Of a stretch of 64,000 nucleotides of DNA, positions 1 to 13,944 are shown piece after piece. This stretch comes from Eonycteris spelaea (taxonomy: Eukaryota > Chordata > Mammalia > Chiroptera > Pteropodidae), in NCBI GenBank assembly GCA_003508835.1, contig PUFA01000286.1, forward strand, positions 310,001-374,000. Reading direction: 5' to 3'. The position numbers were made by a program, and so were the translations under genes. The number at the start of each line of letters is the position of its first letter. The stretch's first letter is position 1. Below the pieces are notes generated by a model that saw nothing but the letters and a program-made list of their open reading frames with translations, had not been told where the DNA came from and did no database searches.

Positions 1-399
1 AATGGAACAAAGGGTATTTCTGGTATGCTTTTTTGGAAGAAATAAATAAACTAGAGGGAAAGTTAACAACTGGTTAGCCAAGCAGACATAGATTCAAGTG
101 GGGGTGAAATCACATCACTCTCTCTACTACCATATCCCTTGCTAATTTTACTCAATCCCAGGAGCAAAGAAGATTAAGTCAACTTTACAGAGTGCCTTAT
201 AAAAATGCAAAAATCGAGAACTCAAAATGGCATAGATGACAGAGGCTTTGTTCATCCGCTCTTATGAGCATATCAAAAGTTTGATGGAAACAGGGAGCAA
301 ACAGCAAGCAGAGTCACCTGGGGTCTAGATGAACAAGGCCCTACAACTAGGAGGAGAAATAAGAAATCACCCAGCAACAGTATGGGGTAGAACGGAGCA

Positions 400-1401
400 A
401 GGACATGAGGCTTCCCGGTCCTAGTGATTGGGTGGGCCAAAGGCTATGGCAGCCAGCAACTGCAGATACCTCTTAAAGGGACTGTTGTCCATGAGCACTT
501 TCACGGTGATGGACGTCCTTGCTGAGCACCAGCTCTGGGTCGGCTGCTTGAGAGGCACCAGAGACTTACAGAGGGACACTGAGTTGTCAGAGCGGAGGAC
601 GGTAGGTGGGGCTTTCTCCCAGGGAGAAGTGCTTTGGTGCTATCCATTGCTCTGTTGAGCCCTCCCTACTCCAGTGTGCAGACAAAGCACCACCATAGCT
701 GAAACATCATCAAACTGGATAAAGAGGTCTTCTCTGCCCAGAAACTCCCTGAAATTCCACCTCCCCCAACTTGCAGACCCATCCAAGCCACATCCAGTCG
801 TGTCCTTGGCGAGTCCTGTGCAACTTTCAGAGGAAGCTCCAAGACCACACTGGTGGCAGCTGACCTCAGTTTCTGGTGTGATTTCTTGAGGCAACTATAA
901 GCACAGCACCTGCGGATTGCTTGCTGAATCTTACAGGTAGCCACAGAGACACACAGGCTGGGGCTAAAATTGGCCTGCTGCTGAACCCCTCTCAGGTCTG
1001 TGCCACTGGACACCTACTATACACTAATAAGACTGGAAGACTTAGGGGTTTGTTTAGTACATAGAAAAAAGATGAAGAAAGGCAGCCAGAATGAGAAGAC
1101 AAAGAAGCAGAAGCATATGAAAAGAAGAGAACAGAGATCCAGGAAAAATGAAGTCAAGCAATCTAACAGATGCAGAGTTCAAACACTGGTTATGAAGATG
1201 CTCAATGAACTTAGGGAAAGAGTAGATGAACTCAATGAGAACTTTAACAAAAAGTTAAAAAACATAAAAATGGAACCAGTCAGAAATAAGAATGGCATTA
1301 TCTGAGATGAAGAGTATATTAGAGGGAATTAAGAGTAGATCCAGAAGAGGATCAACCAACCAATATAGAGGATGGGGAAGCCAAGATCACAAATCAGGAT
1401 G

Positions 1402-1446
<45 letters not shown>

Positions 1447-3177
1447 CCAAGAATAAATAATAATTAAAGAATTTTGGGGGACAAAATTAAGTGCGAAAAA
1501 CATCTACATAATAGGAGTACTTTGAAGGAGGAGAGGGAGAAACAAGAAGTGAAAAAGCTATCTGAAGAAATAATGATGGGAAACTTCCTTCATCTGGTGA
1601 AGGAAATAGACATATCAACCTGGGAAGGTCAGAGAGCCCCAAGAAAAAAATAACCCAAGGAGGTCCACACCAAGACACATCATATTAAAATGCCAAAAGT
1701 TAAATATAAAGAGAACTGTTAAAAGCAGCAAGAGAAAAAGCAGTTAGTTACCCACAAGGGAGTTCCCATTAGACTGGCAGCTGATTTTTCAAAAGAAAAC
1801 TTTGCAAGACCGAAGGACTTGGCAAAAAATATTCAAAAGTGTTGAAAACCCAGGATCTACAACCAAGAATACTTTATTCAGCAAAGCTATCATTCAGAGT
1901 CTTAGGACAGATAAAGAGCTTCTCCGACAAAAATAAGCTACAGGAATTCATCAACACCAAGTCACTATTACAGAAAATGTTGGAGGACTTCTTTAAGAAG
2001 AAAAACGTATCAAAAACTTTGAAAAAAAATAGTAATAATTACATATCTATCAACGACAACCTCAAATGGAAAAGAATTAAGTGCTCCAACCAAAAGACAG
2101 AGAAGTGAATGGATAAGTAAACAAGACTCCTACATATGCTGTTCTACAACAGATTCACTTCAGATTAAAAGACACAAATAAGACTAAAAGAAAAGGGACG
2201 GAGAAAGATATTGCCTTGATGGACCTAGAGAGTACTGCACTAAAATGAAGTCAGAAAAAGACAAATACCATGTGATTTCACATACATGCAGAATCTAAAG
2301 AACAAAATAAACAACAATAAAAAAAAATAGAAACAAACTCACAAGATACAAAATATTTTGAGGGGTACCAGACAAGAGGGGGGGGGGGTTGAGGGTTGCT
2401 GGAAAAAGGGCGAAGGGATTAAGAAATACAAATGGACAAATACAAAAATAATCATAGAGATATAAATGTAGCATAAGGAAAATAGTCAACAATGTAATAA
2501 ATACATAAAGGGAAAAAGGGTACTAGATTTAGAGGGTAATCACTTGAACTCTAATCACGTATGTTCTACAACTGAAACTAATGTTGTATAACCAATCATG
2601 TTGGGAGCCATTACAAAGGCACTGAAGGTGTCACGTAGTTTGGGAGCCATAAAACAGTTGCTGAGACTGCTTGGAGCCCTAAAGCAGCTTGCTGAGTCTG
2701 TGTTATCAATGATTCGATGAAGCAGGATGTTAAGTTAAACATGACTGACCTTGATGAGGAGATTCCCCATTAAGAAACTTTTTTAAGGTAGTGGAATGTT
2801 TTTACAGCCTTGAAAGAAAGGACGTTTGTTACCCTGAGTGCTGGATGTTTTACAATCTTGTGTAAACGTCAGCATTCGACTGATTACGTTGTGCTTTGTT
2901 ATTGTATCCAAAAACATATATAAAGGTTTGCTAAATAAACTCGGGCTGCAGCAGTGACTAGATGCCCTCCTGAAAAGTTCTTTCCTGTCTTCTTCTTTTT
3001 TCTTAGGCTTCACCCCCCTCTTTCAGGTGCTGTTCGAACTTTACCTGGCTGGCTCCGGCACAATCATAATTGAAAAAAAAAAAACTCATTGAATTGTACA
3101 ATGTAAGTATGAGCGACTGTCTACTATATTTCAATAAAATTGGGGAAAAAAATTTTTAAAAATAATAAATAAATAAA
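400..3177 (+). mobile_element. HAL1-like element (ORF1-only L1 derivative), split by an LTR
   Basis: The + strand carries a GC-rich 5' leader (about 400-1000), then decayed ORF1 pieces. These include a charged coiled-coil-like stretch with ELRERVDELNENFNKKLK (about 1200-1255) and the C-terminal KVLKTQDLQPRILYSAKLSF block (from about 1835). Only a short remnant of the start of ORF2 follows (about 2030-2215) before the sequence jumps directly to an L1-type 3' UTR (from about 2218). That ORF1-only layout is the hallmark of HAL1. A run of 42 A's (1404-1445) interrupts ORF1. The element ends in an A/T-rich tail near 3177; its 5' boundary is uncertain. An LTR is inserted at 2599-3060. Confidence 0.7.
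2599..3060 (+). mobile_element. Solo LTR of a class II (betaretrovirus-like) ERV
   Basis: This 462-bp element begins TGTTGGGAGCC and ends GGCTCCGGCA, and is flanked by a perfect 6-bp duplication CAATCA (2593-2598 and 3061-3066). The 6-bp duplication and terminal sequences fit class II endogenous retroviruses. A TATA box (2917-2924) is followed closely by AATAAA (2934-2939). No internal retroviral coding sequence is present, so this is a solo LTR left by LTR-LTR recombination. It sits in the 3' UTR of the HAL1 element and is therefore younger than it. Confidence 0.85.
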
Positions 3178-4064
3178 ATGCCAAAGCTCTATGCAAAGTA
3201 GGTGCTGTGGGGAGACAGAACAATGAACCATCAAGATAGCAACCTTTAAGTAGGCTTAAATAATGCAAAAGGAATAATATTAAAGGGAGATATAAATAAA
3301 ATCTGATAAACACACAGGGAACTGAAATTATGTTCATTAAGGAGAAATGGAAAACCTTAACAGAAAGAGAATTTGAGCTAGACCGAGATATTGATGGATT
3401 AAACCTGGAAGAGTGCAGGAGGAAGACAACAAAAATATGGCAAGACTGAAAGATCAAAGTATGAATTTCACTCTAAAATTTGAATTTCTCTCAAGAGAAT
3501 GAAAAAATCACTGAGTTTTTTCAATGACTTAATTAAATTAATTAGAATTTAATCTCTTAAAGTTTCTCTTACATCCTATGAAATGAACAGGTTTGGAGTA
3601 GATGAATGAAAATGTTTACATGTGTGGGGAGTAGACACTAGATAAAGTCAATACAGTTAATAGGATGATATAATAATTTAGGCAGAAAGTAACTGGGAGT
3701 GTAAAATAGGGTTAAAGCTCTAGAAACTAGAAGGAAGGAGTCAAATATGAGTTTCATTATGGGTTAATAAGATAGACGGGGTTTGCCAACTGGTCAAATG
3801 TTGGAAGAAATTTTTTACCCAGCTTTTTCTTAAATAAAATTAGTGTATATAATTTAATTAAAATTTAAATAGTATAGAGTGACAGTAAATGAAAAGTGTC
3901 TCCTGCCATATTCTCAGTCCCTCGATGTGGTAATATTTAATTATTTCTATTTTTTTTCTTCAACTGGCTACTAAAATAATTCTAAATAATATATTATTAC
4001 TGCTACATATGTACTATAAAGAATTTAATCTCTTGATCATGTACACAAGGAGAAAAGAAATTAA

Positions 4065-4460
4065 ATTCAGTGTATCTAACTTCTAATAGCGAAAAAAACC
4101 AGAAACAACTTAAATGTTCAATAACTGGAAACTATAAATATATAGTATAAATTACTAAAAAGAACTAATGCTACATGCATCAAAATAGAATGAATGTAAA
4201 CAAGTGTTAACTGAAAAAGCAAGCTGCAGAAGGAAAGTTATAATCTGTATTAAGATTATAGAGATGAAAATACTACTATATATTGGCACAAAATAATACA
4301 TATTATGAAAGTATAAAGATATGTACAAGTATCATAAAAACCAAATGCCAGAGGGAAAAACTGGAAATTTATCTATTATTTTTATTTCTTAAAAAAGAAA
4401 AAGCTCTGAAGCATATGTAGATGTGACACTTTTACTCTCTGTAATTTTCTTTTAAATTGA
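4065..4460 (+). repeat. Old L1M 3' fragment
   Basis: Resembles the end of L1 ORF2 and the 3' UTR on the + strand, for example the 'aaacaacttaaatgttcaat' and 'actgaaaaagcaagctgcaga' phrases typical of old L1M elements. Strongly diverged. Confidence 0.45.
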
Positions 4461-4592
4461 AACAATTCATTTTTTTAGAAGAAAATAGCTTACAATAAAT
4501 ACTAAAAGTACACTTCTATATTCTACTAAGCAATCTTTTCAATATCACTACAAAAAGCTATTTTCTTTCTGGCACTATTTATCACTACTGAC

Positions 4593-4749
4593 CTCTGCTG
4601 GTCCAACAAGGGAGAGGATACTGCAGTTGTCTTCCTGTCCTTCTTGCTAGTAGATGACGACTTTGGGCTTGATTTTCGCTTTGGAGATTTGCTAGATTTC
4701 TCAGAGAAGGTGATGGAGGTAATTTTGATCTAACCACTTCTGGTGAAAC
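4593..4749 (-). CDS. ZC3H13: ZC3H13 coding exon 6, one base short
   Basis: Encodes VSPEVVRSKLPPSPSLRK and then, after one missing A, SSKSPKRKSSPKSSSTSKK and AVSSPLLDQQ. This is the Ser/Lys/Pro-rich segment of ZC3H13. The length is 157 bp against an expected 158. Acceptor AAAG|GTTTCACC and donor CAGAG|GTCAGT are canonical. Residue changes (S to P, A to T, S to T) are few and conservative. The protein continues in exons left of the window. Confidence 0.92.
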
Positions 4750-5336
4750 CTTTCAAAAGAATTTCAGATAAGTCAATTCACAAACCTCTCCAATTCATAG
4801 CTATTATAATCAGGTAACAAAGCATGTGAAACATGTGTTTTTTAAATACCAACTTTGGATGAAATATTGTTATGATACCATTTATTGATATCAGTGTGAC
4901 TTCTGAACCTGTGTTTTTAACTAATATTCTAATTACTTCCATAAAGAACACTAGCACCAATAAAACAAAGTTATAAAATTTCAAAATCTCTTAAAAAAAT
5001 CACAAATTATATTCTCAAATAAATTATCTCTCTCTCTACTCTTTAGAAAAGAAACAAGTACTCTCGAAAATAGCATATAGATTCAAATCCCATTTCACAT
5101 TAGCTGATGACCCAGACAACAGAACCTCAGTTTTATTCACTGTTGAAATAGGAAAAATATTTCCTATTTATCTAGTAATGGAAGATTAACTGATTAACAT
5201 ATATGAAAGTAACTGATATATAGCAAGTGACAAATGTAGCAATATCCTAATTTAAGATGTAGCAAGCAGCTAATGAGTTCTCTGAACAATATTCACACTG
5301 AAGTTAATTTAACATATATTTCAATAAATAGTATAC

Positions 5337-5474
5337 CTCCTTTTTAATAATAATTTCTTCTCCTTCTCCATGTTTCTTTGTTCCAGCTTCATTAATTCCC
5401 TCTGTTATCTTCTGACGCTTCATTTCAATGACAACTCATGAACATAATCATAATTAATATCTCCATGTCAGAAT
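5337..5474 (-). CDS. ZC3H13: ZC3H13 coding exon 5, four small indels
   Basis: This exon encodes the conserved segment SDNGDINYDYVHELSLEMKR through the EIIIKKE tail, but no single frame reads through. Against the human protein I infer a lost A in the Asn codon of SDNG, a lost A in the LSLE codons, a gained A in the QKIQ codons and a lost A in the EKREE codons. The net change is -2: the length is 138 bp against an expected 140. Splice sites are intact (TTAAG| acceptor; AAGGAG|GTATAC donor). Residue-level identity between the indels is almost complete. Confidence 0.9.
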
Positions 5475-5696
5475 CTTAAAAATAAAATTCCATTGCTTGT
5501 CAGAAAACTATTCATAATGACCTATACCACAATCTAGAAGAAACCTTTTCAACTAATTTTTAATGTAAACTAAAATGATGGAGTTTTCCTAGACTAATGA
5601 CTTCTAAAAAATAAATATATGCTGACTCTCACCCTGTCTCACGGACCAAGAGAGAAGAAAATTAATTTAAGAGGCAAAATTGCATCTTTTTTTTTT

Positions 5697-8600
5697 TTTT
5701 GTTGTGGTGTGTGTGTGTGGACCTAAACACCTTGAAAAGTTTGTTCCCAGAGACAAAACAGGCTCCCTATGCACTGAGCCCTGGTTGGAGAGCTGTGGAG
5801 ACTGTTTGGATGCACTCAGGATTGGATGTCAGAAACATGGCGAGTGAGAGATGTCACCAGAGCTCTCCCCTTGAAACAAACAATAAGCTTAACATATAAA
5901 ACTCAACAAAAAACACCAAACTACACACCACCCACTCTGAGAGCATGGGATCTGCATATAAGAGCTACCATAAGTCAGAACCCCGGGAATCTGGTGGCAG
6001 ACTGTGAGAAAAACAAAGAAGATGCCTCTTGCAGTCTGATCTCTCTGCAGATAGAGAAGGAGGGGTGAAGGTGCATCGGGTCCTTGTGAGCTCCAAGCTG
6101 CCCAACGTCAGTGCCCAGGGTTCAGGGCAGAAAGCAGAGAAGTGGACAGCAGAGAGAAGCAGGGATGGCAGAGGAAACGACGCTTGATTCCTACCTATAA
6201 AGGTTGCAAAATGCGAGGCTTGAGCTGCAGCCCCCATGACCCAACCCAGAGGCCCCCTCCATCTATACCCTGAGACCGAACACCTTGGGGCCCCAGAGAA
6301 ATCGGAGCCAAACACTACCAAAACTGTCGCTAACACTGACAGGCGACTGAGACTGAAATTAGCGAGTGGGACTGAATATTTATAAGAAAAAAAAAGACAT
6401 TATTAAGACTTTGTATAAAGCAAGGATCCAAGAAGATTAGACGCCACCTACTAGAAACCAAAAGAAAAACTTTCTTTGCAAAAGGTTAAAAAGAGACCTT
6501 TATATAATAAATCTTTCTCCTGGAAATAAAAGCAGAATACACATCCATTAAATTCCCAGGCAGAGAAATAGTCCATTAAACACCATGAACAACCAACGTG
6601 AAAAGGCATCCAGAAAGAAATAGAAAAATCTCCACAAAATAAGCATAGAGACAATAGGAATGGGTTGATTAAATGACAGAGAATTAGGATGGTAATTCTG
6701 AAAAACCTAAATGAGATCCAAAAACAATTCATATCAACAATCTCAGGAACTGAAAAAACAACTAGATGAGCAGAATAATTCTAATTGAAAGGAGACTGAA
6801 CCCCTCAAAAAGAAACAAATAGAACTGGAGATGAAGAAAACACTGCAAGAGTTTGAAAAATGAAGTAGCAAGCTGGGAAATAGAATCGTCCAAATGGAAA
6901 AAAAGGGATCAGTGGAAGACAGAAATCTAGAAATAAATCAGAAGGAAGAAAAAAACCAAAAAAATGAAAAATAATGAAAGGGAAATACGAGAACTAGCTT
7001 GATACCATGAGGAGAGGAAACATTAGAGAAACAATGGGTATTCTTGAAGGGGAGGAAAAGGAGAACCAGAAGCATTTTTAGACAAATAGTTGATGAGAAT
7101 TTTCTAAATCTAAAGAATGTGCTAGAGCTTGGAATTAAAAAGTCAACAGAAACATCCAGTTATATTAACCCAAAAGGCCTTCTCTAAGACACATTGCGTT
7201 AAAATTATCAAAACTCGATGACAAAGAAAGAATTCTCAGGGCAGCCAGGGAAAAAGAGACGTAACATATAAAGGAAAACTCATTAGATTATCAGCATAAA
7301 CTTTACAAACCAGAAAGGAGTGGAATCAAATATTCAAACTATTAAATGAAAGGAACTACTAGCCAGGAATAATGTATCCAGCGAAAGCTCTCCTTTACTT
7401 ATGAAGAGGACATAAAGACCTTACCAGACATACAAAAATTGTCACTACAAGGCCTGCATTACAGGAAATACTGAAAGGCGATCAGCTTACTGAAAACAAA
7501 AATAACAACAAAAAATTCCTGACTAGAAGTTAAAGCGAACTAGCAGGCAGATAAAAGAAGAAAAGTACAACCCTAAGTAAGAAACCCAGGCATTATAGGC
7601 TTAAACAATAAGAGATTTTGCTATAGCAACAAAGTAATGAATGTTTCAGCCATACAATAGGGGACAAATTGAGACAACAATGCCAAAAAAATGGGAGGAT
7701 TCAAAGATCCAAATTTCACAAAGAGAAATGGAGATAAAGGCACACACCAAGAAGAAAATGGGACATCTGGAAAGTGTGTGTGTTGTGTGTGTGTGTGTTG
7801 TATACACATATACATATATAACTTTCCTCTACATATTTGTAATGGTAACCAAATGCCAAAGATTCGAACTGAAATATATAACATAAAACAAGAACCAAAG
7901 AAGAAATCCACAAAATCCAATCAAAAATTAAATACACACACACAAACACAAAGGATAAGGCAGCATTGGAAACACCGAAAGATACCAGAAAGCAAAAACA
8001 TAAAAATGTTACAGGAAATCGTCATATTCAATAATCACCCTAGCATGTAAATGGACTGAACTTAGGAATAAAAAGGCAAAGAGTTGCAGATTACATAAAA
8101 AAACAAAACAAAGTATATGCCTACCTCCAGGAGACACGTGTCATCTCAGCACCAAAACAAATATAGGCTCAAAGTGAAAGGGTGGAAAATGAATTTCAAG
8201 CAAAATGTCATTCAGAGAAAAGTGGGAGGAAGCAGTACTAATATCAGATGAAGCAGACTTCAAAATAAAAAAGGTAAAGAACAATACAAGGGACAACTTC
8301 ATAATGATAAAGGGAATCAATACACCAAGAAGACAAACATTTATTAATTATCTATGCTCCATCAATAGAAGTCCCAAATAATATAAAGCAAATTCTAAAG
8401 ATACTAAAGTGAGAAACAGACCAAAACACATCGTAGTACGAAACACTAAATACACCACTGTCGGATATGGACATACCATCCAAACACACAAAATCAATAA
8501 GGAAATAACATCATTAAATGACACAGTAGACCAACTGGACATAAATGACATTTCACAGTCTTTCAACCAAAAAACAGCTGCTTATCATTCTTTCGCTAGT

Positions 8601-11600
8601 AGCACATGGAGCATTCTCAAAGAACTGACACAGATATAGCCTCAACAAATATAAGAGGGTTGAAATCACACCAACCATATTCTCTGATTTTAATGCTTTA
8701 AAGCTGGAGATCAACTCTAAAAGAAAGCAGGAGGAACCACAAATACTTGGAATTAATCACATGCTAAAGAAAGGGTCAGAGAAAAAATAAAAGGAGATCA
8801 AGAGATACATAGAAATGAATAATTGTACAACATATAAAAACTTTTGGACACAGCAAAAGCAGTCATTAGAGGAAAATTCATATCATTATAGCCTATCTCC
8901 AACGACAAGACAGACCCTAAATAACAATTTAACTCTTTTATCTTAAAAACAAGAAAAGGAAGAATAATATAGTCTAAATTCAGCAGAAGGAAGAAATAAT
9001 CAAAATTAAGCAGAAATTAAATGATTGGAAAACAACAACAAAAAAATAGAAAAAAATAAACGCAACTAAGAGCTGGTTTTTGAGAAGGTTAATAAAATTG
9101 ACAAACCCCTGGTAGACTCACTCAAAGAAAAAGAGAAAGGACACAAATAAACAAAACAGGGATGAAAGAGGAGAATTATGTAGACACCAGAAATACAAAG
9201 GATCACACAAGAATACTATGAAAAAGTATATAACGCCAAATTTAATAACCTAGAAGAAATGGACCAAGTACTTAGAAAAATACAACTTCCTAGACTGAAC
9301 GAAGAACTGGAAAATCTAAATAGACCAATCAGCAGTATGGAAATTTAAACAATCATCAAAACCTACCACAAAGTAAAAGTTCCAGGACCAGATGGCTTCA
9401 CCAGTGAATTCTACCAAACATTCAAAGAAATTTAATACCTATTCTCCTCAAACTCTTCCAAAAAAAATCATTCAAGAAGAGGCAATACTTCCCAACTCAT
9501 TTTATGAGGTCACTATTACCCTAATTCAAAACCTGGTAAAGATAACACAAAAAAAAGAAAACTACAGACCAACATCTCTTTGAAAGACAGATGCAAAAAT
9601 CCTAAAATACTAGAAAACCAAATATAGCAACATATTAAAAGATTATAACACCACGATACAGAGGGCTTCATCCCAGGGGAACGGGATGGTTCAACAGAAT
9701 GCAAATCGATTAATGTATATACCACATAAAACAAATTAAAAAATAAGAATTATAGATCATATCAATAAATTCAGAAAAAACCCTCTGACAAGATACAGCA
9801 TCCATTTATGATCAAAACACTTAACTAAATCAATACAAAAGAAATATCTTAAACATAAGAAAGTCCATATACAACAAACTCTCAGCTAACGTATATCTGA
9901 ATGGGGAAAAACTAAAAACCTTTTCAAGATCAGAACAAGACAAGGCTGTCCATTATCGCCACTGTTATTCAATATAACACTGGAGCCATAGCAAGTGCAG
10001 TCAGGCAAGAGAAGATACAAAAGGCATCCAAATAGGAAACAAAGATGTCAAACTGTAACTATTTGCAGATGACATGATTCTCTGTATAGAAAACCCTAAA
10101 AGACTCCACAAGAACACTACTGAAATAATAAGCAAATACAGCAAAGTTTCTGGATACAAAATCAAGCGTTTCCTATATTCTATAAATAATGAAGTCTCAG
10201 AAAAAGAAATAGAAAAAATATAATCCTTTTGCAATTTTAACAAAAAAAAAATAAAATACCTAAGGATTCATCTACTAAAACATGTGAAGGACCTATATAA
10301 TGAAAACTATAAGACCTTATTAAAGGAAATCGAAAGAGATACAAAAAAGTAGAAAGATATACCATGTTCTTGGATTGGAAAAATCAACATAGATAATATG
10401 ACTTTATTACTTAGAGCATTATCCAGATTTAATGCAAACCTCATCAAAATCCTATCGGCATTTTTTAAAGAAATTGAAAAAAAATCAGATTTGAATGGAA
10501 GCAAAAAAAGACCCGAATTGCCAAAGCCATCCTGAGAAAAAAGAACAAGGCTGGAGGCATAATTTTGCCTGACTTCAAAAATTACTACAAAAGCAATAAT
10601 GATCAAAACAGCATAGTATTGGCAGAAAAACAGAGCACACAGACCAGTGGAACAGAAATGAGAGTTGAGAGATAACTTATATGAGCAAATTATTTTTGAA
10701 CAAAAATGCTAAAAACATACAGTGGACAAAGGAAGCCTCTTCAATAAGGTGCTGGAAAACCGGAAAGCCACCTGCAAAAAGAATAAAACTAGACTGTTGT
10801 CTATCACCGCATACCAAAATTAACTCAAAATGAATTTAAGGACTTGAATATAAGACCTAAAAACAGTAAAATGCGTAGAAGATAACATAGAACTCAGGAC
10901 CTTGGAATTAATGAGATTTTTATGAATTTGACCTGAAAGGCAAGGGAAGTAAAAGCAAAAAATAAATGAACGGACTACAACAAACTAAAAAGCTTCTGCA
11001 CAGCAAAATTAACCATCAACAAGGTAAAAAGTCAACCATCAAAATGGAGAATATATATTGCAAGCAAATGCCTCCGATGAAGGGCCTAATATCCAAAATA
11101 TACAAAGAACTTATACAACTCAATAACAACTAAAAAACAAACATTCCATTCAAAATTGGGCAGAGGACCTGAAGAGACACTTCTCCCTAGAAGACATACA
11201 AATGACCAACAAATATATAAATAAAAAGATGCTCAACATCGCCAGCTATTATGGAAATGCAAATCAAAATCACAGTGAGATACCATCTCACACCTGTTAG
11301 AATAGCTATAATCAACAGGACAAGTAATAAATGTTGGAGAGGAATGCAGAGAAAAAGGAACCCTCATATACTGATGGTGGACTGCAAATTGGTACAGCCA
11401 CTATGGAAAACAGTATGGAGGTTCCTCAAAAAATTAGGTAATTGATCTACCACATGATCCTGCAATCCTCTACTAGGTATTTACCTCAAAGACCTGAAAA
11501 CTCTTATCTGAAAAGATATTTGCACACCGATGGTTCATAGCAGCATTATTCACAGTGGCCAGGACATGGAAGCAGTCGAAGTGTCCCATGATAGATGGCT

Positions 11601-12030
11601 GGATAAAGGAGCTGTGGGTACATATATACAATGGAATATTACTCAGCTGTAAGAAGAGAAATATTGCCATTTGCGACTACATGGTGGACTCAAGATAATC
11701 ATGCTAAGTGAAGTAAACCTGGCAGGAAACATTGAAAATCACATGATAGTACTTATATGTGGGATATAAACCTAAAAGCAACAATGAATAGGACAAACGG
11801 AGAACTCATGGACATGGACAATAGATTAGTGGTTAACCAGAAAGTGGAGGGGAGGGGGAGGGGAAGGTAGATGGGGTAAAAGGGTCAAATATATTGTGAA
11901 CAGAAAGAAATCTATGGAGGTGAACACACAATGCATATATATGCCTTGCTATAAATTGTATACCTGAAACTTACTGGATGTTGTTAACCAACGTCACCAT
12001 AAAATTAATATATTTTTTAAAAATATATAT
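5697..12030 (+). mobile_element. Near-full-length, decayed L1 retrotransposon
   Basis: About 6.3 kb in the sense orientation (+), opposite to ZC3H13. It has a GC-richer 5' UTR (about 5697-6360), an ORF1-like region (about 6550-7600) with many stops, and an ORF2 region (about 7960-11800). Recognisable parts of ORF2 are endonuclease sequence near 8240-8500 and reverse transcriptase with the catalytic LFADDM motif at about 10058-10076. A G-rich 3' UTR ends at about 12030. TG/CA repeats lie at about 7780-7800 and 7935-7955. The largest open fragments are about 120 codons, so it cannot encode working proteins. No clear target duplication was found. The 3' UTR type matches the truncated L1 at 48517-49483. 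Confidence 0.85.
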
Positions 12031-13799
12031 ATACTGTTTTCTATAAAAGATTAAATCACATACAGCTGATTTCTATAATGAATAGCCAAGCATTTTTAAG
12101 GTTTTTGGTTTTCTGGAAGTGATTTTAGGTTGTTGGGAGTTGGGTTTTTGTTAGGAGATGGATTTTAAAAGATAAAATTAAAAACACTCACTGTAAATTC
12201 TAAGCATTAAAGATATCAAACCCTTCGTCAATGCTGCATATAATGTGCATCATTACCTCCTTGATTTTCTTAAAGATTCATTAGTATCTAATAAAGTTTT
12301 ATGTTAGGTGTGCAACATCGCTTCCATAAATTTCTTAGTGATCCAACTGATTTGTATCTAAATATATAAGTTAAGTAATACTAACATGTATATGAGCTCC
12401 TTTTTGAAGTATCTGCAATATTTCATTACAAGTGATTTTATCAGTTTCTTAGATTTGAATTGTCATCTCCTCAAGTGATCTAATATCATGTCTCTATTTT
12501 CACACTTTTCCAATGAAAAACAAAGTTGCTTAAGGAAAAAAAGAAAGAGCAGTGTGTAGAGCAATTTCATTATAACACATGGAAGTTTTTCAGTGACTAC
12601 TAGCAAAAGCTACCCAACCTCTTCACCTTCATTTGTTATAAACCCCATGAAGCCTGGGAATGGAAATTCACTGACTTTTATTCTAACACATGACGTGGTG
12701 GGCTTGCAAAATTACAAACTGAGGTGCTTTCTCAAACTAAACTTTTGGCAGTTAAGATTGTCATTTCTTAACCTGGAGTAAAGAAAATGAAGAACTAAAA
12801 ACTATAAAGAAAGTGGTCCTATTTGAACGCTTAAGGCCACAAGAAAATGGATATCATTGTCATAGATAGGTAAAACATTAGAATGTCAACTATCGATTCA
12901 TGTTTGAGGACTGAGAAGGTAGCTATATATTATTTGTATGACTAAACTTGATTATTCATTTTATATTGAAATAGATGACAATTTCTCAGCAATATATAAA
13001 ACAGACTAAATCACGCTTTTCAGTCAGAAAGCAATTATTAAAGGGCATTACAACTTTTAATAAATAAAATTGGATACTGAATTTTATTAAAGGATAATGG
13101 CTATCTCTAGTTCCTATTATACACCCCAGACACTTTATATCAGTAAATAATAAGGATCAAAGATTGTAAGCTATTAAAAGATTTAATTCCATAACCAATA
13201 CTAAGAATAAAAGAATAATAATTAGTAAAAGTGATTTACAGTATTTTTAAGGTATTATCAAAATGCTCTGCCCATCAAAAACTGCTCTCTGGAAATATCA
13301 CCAATACAGAAATACATGTAAGAAAGGAGGAGCTGGCTTTCAGGCTTCAATCCCCAACCACCCAACCAAGAGGACAGGCCTGAACAGTTTAAAATATACG
13401 TCAAAGCAATGCACAACAGCTAATACATTATGCTTAGAGGGAAAGTTCTCAAGTCCTTACTTGGAAACTACTTATTCTTATTTTATGCATATCTATAATA
13501 ATCAAAGGAAAGATGTTCTCCTAACTATAAGAGATGGGCTACAAAGTAGTCACACTGCAAGTGATAGTCTCCTGACTAAAAAAAAAAAAAAAATCAGAAA
13601 ATCAAAACATAGGATGGAACTCAAAAAGTCTGAAACCATTTAATATATTTAGAAAATATCTCTCATGCCTTAAAGTTTGAGGTTATCATTACAATTGCCT
13701 TATAAAGACTAAATTGTGATTCTAAGTCATCAGAAAAATATAACTGACACATTTAAGAAGGCAACATTTTTTAGTATAATAAATGTACATGTAATGCAT
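12031..13799. other. ZC3H13 intron, no recognisable feature
   Basis: AT-rich unique-looking sequence. The longest open frame (13263-13643, +) has no recognisable domain, ends in poly-Lys from an A run, and is not supported as a gene. Confidence 0.6.
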
Positions 13800-13944
13800 A
13801 AGAAGATTGATATCCATTATATACAAAAAAAAATCTTACCAATTAAAAGAATGAGCAAAGGACATAAATAGGCAATTTACAGGAAAGAACTGCAAATGAT
13901 ACATAATATGCCTTTTTCATATATTAAAGAGCTGTATTCTTTTT
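13800..13944 (+). repeat. Old L1M ORF2 fragment
   Basis: Short + strand match to ORF2 C-terminal sequence (the 'gacataaataggcaatttac' phrase). It appears to continue at 17095-17310 after the HAL1-like insertion, which suggests the younger element landed in an older L1M. Confidence 0.4.

Noticed and set aside
1000..1305. 101-codon open frame with coiled-coil-like residues
   Set aside because: It is part of decayed HAL1/L1 ORF1, not a host gene.
13263..13643. 126-codon open frame on +
   Set aside because: No start context, domain or similarity recognised. It ends in Lys from an A run and lies in AT-rich intron.
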